Assembly (NCBI RefSeq): GCF_008386575.1
Contig: NZ_VUOA01000028.1
Location: 1-64,000, forward strand
Direction of reading: 5' to 3'
DNA: 64,000 nt
Origin: Salinarimonas soli
GTDB lineage: Bacteria > Pseudomonadota > Alphaproteobacteria > Rhizobiales > Beijerinckiaceae
The notes under the pieces were generated by a model that had not been told where the DNA came from, did no database searches, and saw nothing but the letters and a program-made list of their open reading frames with translations. Each line of letters begins with the position of its first letter. Position 1 is the first letter of the stretch. The position numbers and the translations under genes were made by a program. Below, one piece after another: positions 60,484 through 64,000 of this stretch.

Positions 60484-60544
60484 TGAAACCAGGGCGTATG
60501 CCCACAGGTCTGAGGACGGGCGTCGTTTCCAACCGTGAGCACCT

Positions 60545-60721
60545 GTCATCCCCGGCCGGAACTCGCGAAGCGAGTGGAGGGGAAGGGGATCCAGCGCAAT
60601 CATGCTGCCGCGCAGCGGCTCACTTGGGCCCTGGACGGGCGTAAGGCGTCGCTTCGCGACATCAAGATGCGCTGGATCCCCTTCCCCTCCACGCGACAAG
60701 CGCGCTCCGCCCGGGGATGAC
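60545..60721. repeat. 177-bp inverted repeat (GTCATCCCCGG type)
   Basis: Outer arms GTCATCCCCGG (60545-60555) and CCGGGGATGAC (60711-60721) match exactly. Inside, 60576-60598 and 60668-60690 are exact 23-bp inverted arms. The element resembles family C in its outer sequence but has its own interior. It is non-coding. Confidence 0.75.
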
Positions 60722-60840
60722 ACCGGCGAGCCCGCGGCCGCCCGGAAGGCCCCGCCCTCACGAGGAGAGGCAGCACAGCGCTCGCCCGGCGTCGCGTAAC
60801 CAGTCCTGCACTAAGCGTTCGGACGGGTCGCGACAGGTTC

Positions 60841-60984
60841 CCCTCACCCTTGCGGGGAGGGGTTATGGGTGGGGGTGACGGCTGAGGTGGTGCAGAACGG
60901 GGCGCACCCGTTCGGCTGGAGACCTCTCCGGACCCGGCACCGCCGTCACCCCCCACCCCAACCCTCCCCCGCAAGGGGGGAGGG
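60841..60984. repeat. CCCCTCACCCTTGCGGGGAG-type inverted repeat
   Basis: CCCTCACCCTTGCGGGGAGG near 60841 and CCTCCCCCGCAAGGGGGGAG near 60964 form an imperfect inverted repeat, like that at 32568-32725. The rest of 60484-61024 shows no gene. Confidence 0.6.
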
Positions 60985-61024
60985 AGCAGGGCGGCGGCCT
61001 GTCACGGACTCGCCGCCCCCTGCC

Positions 61025-61465
61025 CTACCACTCGCCCGTGTTCGCCATCGAAGACCAGGGCTCCATCGGCGGCTTGGGCTCGCCGCGCTGGAGGAGCTCG
61101 ATGGAGATGCCATCGGGGGAGCGGACGAAGGCCATGTAGCCGTCGCGGGGCGGCCGGTTGATGGTGACGCCCTGGTCCATGAGCCGCTGGCAGGTGGCGT
61201 AGATGTCGTCCACCCGGTAGGCCAGGTGGCCGAAGTTCCGGCCGCCCTTGTACTCCTTCTCGTCCCAGTTGTGGGTGAGCTCCAGGAGCGGCGCGCGGCT
61301 CTCGCGGGCGCGCTCGACGTCGCCCGGGGCCGCGAGGAAGACGAGGGTGTAGCGGCCCTTCTCGTTCTCGACCCGGCGGGTCTCCACCAGGCCGAACTTG
61401 TTGCAGTAGAAATCGAGGGCGCGGTCCAGGTCGCCGACGCGGACCATCGTGTGAAGGTATTCCAA
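61025..61465 (-). CDS. gloA: Lactoylglutathione lyase (glyoxalase I)
   Basis: Metal-dependent enzyme converting the methylglyoxal-glutathione hemithioacetal to S-lactoylglutathione. The 146-aa protein has the glyoxalase I ligands: His in YLHTMVRV, Glu in LLELTHNWD, His in FGHLAYRV and Glu in ISIELLQR. The start is TTG at 61465 with GAGGAG eight nt upstream; the conserved [16 protein letters not shown] then begins at residue 2. Upstream in-frame codons from 61498 include no better start. Confidence 0.92.
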   Translation of the reverse strand: MEYLHTMVRVGDLDRALDFYCNKFGLVETRRVENEKGRYTLVFLAAPGDVERARESRAPLLELTHNWDEKEYKGGRNFGHLAYRVDDIYATCQRLMDQGVTINRPPRDGYMAFVRSPDGISIELLQRGEPKPPMEPWSSMANTGEW

Positions 61466-61596
61466 GGCAGCTCTCCTCAGGGGGCAGGCGTGATGCAACG
61501 CGCGACCCGGGCCTCCGGCCTCACCCGGGCGCGACCGGACTTGATTTGATCCGCCGCCCCGTCGCAGATGCCGGTCGGAACGGCAGGCGAGGGCGC

Positions 61597-63009
61597 GTGG
61601 ATCAGGCGGCTGACAGGCAAGCGGAGCGGGCGGCGCTCGTCAAACGCAAGGAGCGGGCCGCGCTGTGGTCCATCGTGGCGAGCGTCGCGATCACGCTCGC
61701 CAAGGGCGCGGTGGGGCTCGGCACGGGATCGCTCGCGCTGATCTCGGACGCCGCTCACAGCCTTCTCGACGTGGCCTCCACCACCATGACCTGGCTTGCC
61801 GTGCGGGCCGCCGACAAGCCTGCCGACGAGCAGCACCATTACGGCCACGGCAAGCTCGAATCGCTCGCAGCCCTCGCCGAGACCGCGTTCCTCTTCCTCC
61901 TGTCGGGGATCGTGGCCTGGGAGGGCGTGCGCCGCCTCATGGAGGGCGAGGCGGACGTGCGCCCGAGCTGGCTTGCGGTCGGCGTCCTCGTCGGCGCCAT
62001 CGCGGTCGACGCCTGGCGCTGGGCGGCGCTCAAGCGGGTCGCGCGCGAGACGGGCAGCGACGCGCTCGACGCGGACGCTCTCCATTTCGCCGCCGACCTC
62101 GTGAACTCCGTCCTCGTGCTCGGCGCCCTGGGGCTGGCGGCCCTCGGCTATCCCCAGGCCGACGCCGCCGTCGCCATCGGCGTCTCGCTCTTCATCGCGC
62201 TCGCGGGCTTCCGCCTCGCCCGCCGCACCATCGACACCCTCCTCGACACGGCGCCCGAGGGCGTCGCCGAGCGTGTCCGGGACGCCGTGAAGTCGGTCCC
62301 GGGCGTGGTGGAAGTGGATTCGGTGCGGGCGCGGCCCATGGGCGGGCGGGTCATGGGCGAGGTGCGGGTGCGGGTCTCGCGCACCCTCCCCCTCGACCGG
62401 GTGACCGCGATCAAGGCCGGCATCGACGCCGCGATCCACCGCGAGCTGCCCCATTCCGAGTTCACGATCACGGCCAACCCCATCCAGCTCGACGACGAGA
62501 CCATCCTCGAGCGGGTGATGCTCATCGCGGCGCACCTGCGCGTGCCCGTCCACCACGTCACCGTCCAGGAGATCGAGGGCCGGCTGTCCGTGAGCTTCGA
62601 CGTGGAGGTGGACGGGCGCATCGCCTTGAGCGCCGCCCACGCGCTCGCCAGCCGCGTCGAGTCCGCGATCCAGGACGAGCTCGGCCCGACCGTCGAGGTC
62701 GAGAGCCACATCGAGCCCCTTGAGATGGACCACCTCAAGGGCCGGGAGGCGGACGCCCGCACCGCGGCGGCCGTGGCGCTCGCCCTCGCCGAAGCCGCGT
62801 CGGGGATCGACAAGCTCACGGACGTGCACGGGGTGCGGGTGCGCGAGACGCCGTCGGGCCTCGTCGTGAACTACCATTGCCACGCTCCCCCGGACCTCGA
62901 CGTCGCCACGGTCCATGCCTGCGTCGACGAGCTGGAGCGGCGCGTGCGCACGCAGCATCCGGAAATCCTGCGCGTGATCGGGCACGCGGAGCCGGCCGGA
63001 CGGGAATGA
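61597..63009 (+). CDS. CDF-family metal cation exporter with an extended C-terminus
   Basis: Cation diffusion facilitator, 470 aa from the GTG at 61597. Six membrane segments carry the metal site residues [12 protein letters not shown] (D and H-x3-D) and [12 protein letters not shown] (H-x3-D), which fit Zn/Fe/Co/Mn transporters. The C-terminal cytosolic part is unusually long: a ZT_dimer-like unit near residues 225-310 ([15 protein letters not shown]), a second near 335-405 ([13 protein letters not shown]) and a third near 400-470 ([20 protein letters not shown]). Most CDF proteins have one. Substrate specificity is not predictable. Confidence 0.88.
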   Translation: MDQAADRQAERAALVKRKERAALWSIVASVAITLAKGAVGLGTGSLALISDAAHSLLDVASTTMTWLAVRAADKPADEQHHYGHGKLESLAALAETAFLFLLSGIVAWEGVRRLMEGEADVRPSWLAVGVLVGAIAVDAWRWAALKRVARETGSDALDADALHFAADLVNSVLVLGALGLAALGYPQADAAVAIGVSLFIALAGFRLARRTIDTLLDTAPEGVAERVRDAVKSVPGVVEVDSVRARPMGGRVMGEVRVRVSRTLPLDRVTAIKAGIDAAIHRELPHSEFTITANPIQLDDETILERVMLIAAHLRVPVHHVTVQEIEGRLSVSFDVEVDGRIALSAAHALASRVESAIQDELGPTVEVESHIEPLEMDHLKGREADARTAAAVALALAEAASGIDKLTDVHGVRVRETPSGLVVNYHCHAPPDLDVATVHACVDELERRVRTQHPEILRVIGHAEPAGRE

Positions 63010-63010
63010 G

Positions 63011-63044
63011 GGCCGGCGCCCCAACGCTCGCGTTGCGCCCGGCC
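63011..63044 (+). terminator. Hairpin after the CDF gene
   Basis: GGCCGGCGC and GCGCCCGGCC flank an inner CAACG-CTCG-CGTTG stem. This stable hairpin lies one base after the CDF stop. No U-run follows, so it may be a stem-loop terminator or an RNA stabiliser rather than a classic terminator. Confidence 0.4.
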
Positions 63045-63091
63045 TAGCCTGTCCCCATAAATGTCAAGACACACGAACAAGGATCGCCGTC

Positions 63092-64000
63092 ATGCGCACC
63101 GAAACGGCTCCGGTCGTCCGCCTCGTCGATTACCGCCCGAGCGACTTCCTCATCGACCGGGTCGAGCTCGACGTCCGGCTGCACCCGAGCGAGACGCGCA
63201 TCAAAGCCATCCTGTCGATCCGCCCCAACCCGGCCGGGCGGGCGGACGCGCCGCTGATCCTCGATGGGGACGAGCTGCGCCTCCTGGACCTCGCCGTCGA
63301 CGGCACCGCCCTGCCCCCGGACGCGTTCGCCGCCACGCCCCAGAACCTCACCCTCTTCGACCCGCCCCGCGCGCCGTTCCGGCTCACGATCGAGACGGTG
63401 GTCGACCCGTCCGCCAACACGAAGCTCATGGGGCTCTACCGCTCGGGCGGCGTCTATTGCACGCAATGCGAGGCCGAGGGCTTCCGCCGGATCACCTATT
63501 TCCTCGACCGCCCCGACGTCCTCTCCGTCTACACCACGCGGATCGAGGCGGAGGCCGGCGAGGCGCCGGTGCTGCTCGGCAACGGCAACCCCGTCGCGGC
63601 GGGCGCGATCCCGGGCACGAGCCGGCATTTCGCCGTGTGGGAGGACCCGCACCCCAAGCCCGCCTATCTCTTCGCGATCGTCGGCGGCCGCCTCGACCGG
63701 GTGGCGGAGCCCTACCGCACGGCGGACGGGCGGGACGCAGAGATCGCGGTCTATGTCGAGCCCGGCAAGAGCGAGCGCGCGGCCTTCGCCCTCGACGCGC
63801 TGCGCCGCTCCATGCGCTGGGACGAGCGCGTCTTCGGCCGCAACTACGATCTCGACGTGTTCAACGTCGTCGCCGTGTCCGATTTCAACATGGGAGCGAT
63901 GGAGAACAAGGGCCTCAACATCTTCAACGACAAGTACGTGCTGGCGAGCCCGCAGACCGCGACCGACACGGACTACGCCAATATCGAGGCGATCATCGCC
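63092..64000 (+). CDS. pepN: Aminopeptidase N, N-terminal fragment cut by the window edge
   Basis: M1-family zinc metallopeptidase, here the first 303 codons without stop. The ATG at 63092 has AAGGA eight nt upstream. The fragment contains the PepN N-terminal beta domain (LIDRVELDVRLHPSETRIKA, SGGVYCTQCEAEGFRRITYF, LDRPDVLSVYTTRIEA), the exopeptidase GAMEN motif (GAMENKGLNIFND) and ends before the HEXXH zinc site. Domain order and length so far match PepN of about 880 aa. Cytosolic, generating free amino acids from peptides. Confidence 0.93.
   Translation, partial: MRTETAPVVRLVDYRPSDFLIDRVELDVRLHPSETRIKAILSIRPNPAGRADAPLILDGDELRLLDLAVDGTALPPDAFAATPQNLTLFDPPRAPFRLTIETVVDPSANTKLMGLYRSGGVYCTQCEAEGFRRITYFLDRPDVLSVYTTRIEAEAGEAPVLLGNGNPVAAGAIPGTSRHFAVWEDPHPKPAYLFAIVGGRLDRVAEPYRTADGRDAEIAVYVEPGKSERAAFALDALRRSMRWDERVFGRNYDLDVFNVVAVSDFNMGAMENKGLNIFNDKYVLASPQTATDTDYANIEAIIA

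Noticed and set aside
1-64000. tRNA, rRNA, CRISPR arrays, prophage or insertion sequences
   Set aside because: I saw no tRNA T-loop patterns with matching stems, no regularly spaced direct repeats, and no transposase, integrase or capsid motifs.

Overview
The window is very GC-rich (roughly 70% or more, nearly every codon ending in G or C). It reads as a chromosomal segment of an alphaproteobacterium of the order Hyphomicrobiales, close to Methylobacteriaceae/Salinarimonas/Microvirga-type organisms. The pointers are a TIGR02301 protein, the membrane ferritin MbfA, an FlbD/FliF/FliH/FliN flagellar cluster, a cbb3-oxidase accessory set under an FNR/FixK-type box, a heme oxygenase-bacteriophytochrome operon, and several families of inverted intergenic repeats. 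I see no rRNA, tRNA, CRISPR array, prophage or intact insertion sequence. The right edge cuts off pepN.

Layout. 0.3-5.2 kb (minus): a two-component pair, a one-PDZ trypsin-like protease behind a clear terminator, then pgsA-moaD. 5.4-8.0 kb: lutB, a DUF29 gene and lutC, overlapping, without lutA. 8.2-11.3 kb: an L,D-transpeptidase, then bfd-bfr-cytochrome b561 with an Irr-like site. 11.6-17.7 kb: housekeeping genes (three NUDIX hydrolases, dihydroorotase, YgfZ, Tag). 17.7-20.0 kb: a 39-codon gene missed by length filters, mbfA and a phosphoesterase. 20.1-24.5 kb (minus): ccoG-ccoH-ccoI-ccoS under a perfect TTGAT-N4-ATCAA box. 24.6-26.6 kb: a hydrolase, small genes and an Asp/Glu-racemase-family protein lacking its second catalytic Cys.

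26.8-37.7 kb is the most accessory-looking part. A complete Dpp/Opp-type ABC transporter is followed by a HlyD-like protein overlapping a cellulose-synthase-family glycosyltransferase, and then by a second, convergent, Tat-type paralogue of the transporter's binding protein. 38.2-46.1 kb is a signalling block: an orphan TRAP binding protein with a PAS-PAS-GGDEF-EAL protein, then heme oxygenase overlapping a phytochrome-GGDEF-EAL protein. The two transcription units share a similar 24-nt element upstream. Cyclic-di-GMP enzymes next to a synthase with a degenerate PilZ-like tail suggest, by inference only, a surface polysaccharide under light and solute control.

46.1-54.0 kb holds small exported proteins, a TAXI binding protein, a MesD-like short methionine synthase with a small winged-helix regulator, and a TadG-like protein. 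54.3-58.3 kb is fliF-fliH-fliN-flbD with a dyad upstream. 58.3-64 kb holds an orphan histidine kinase, glyoxalase I, a CDF metal exporter with an unusually long C-terminus, and the start of aminopeptidase N.
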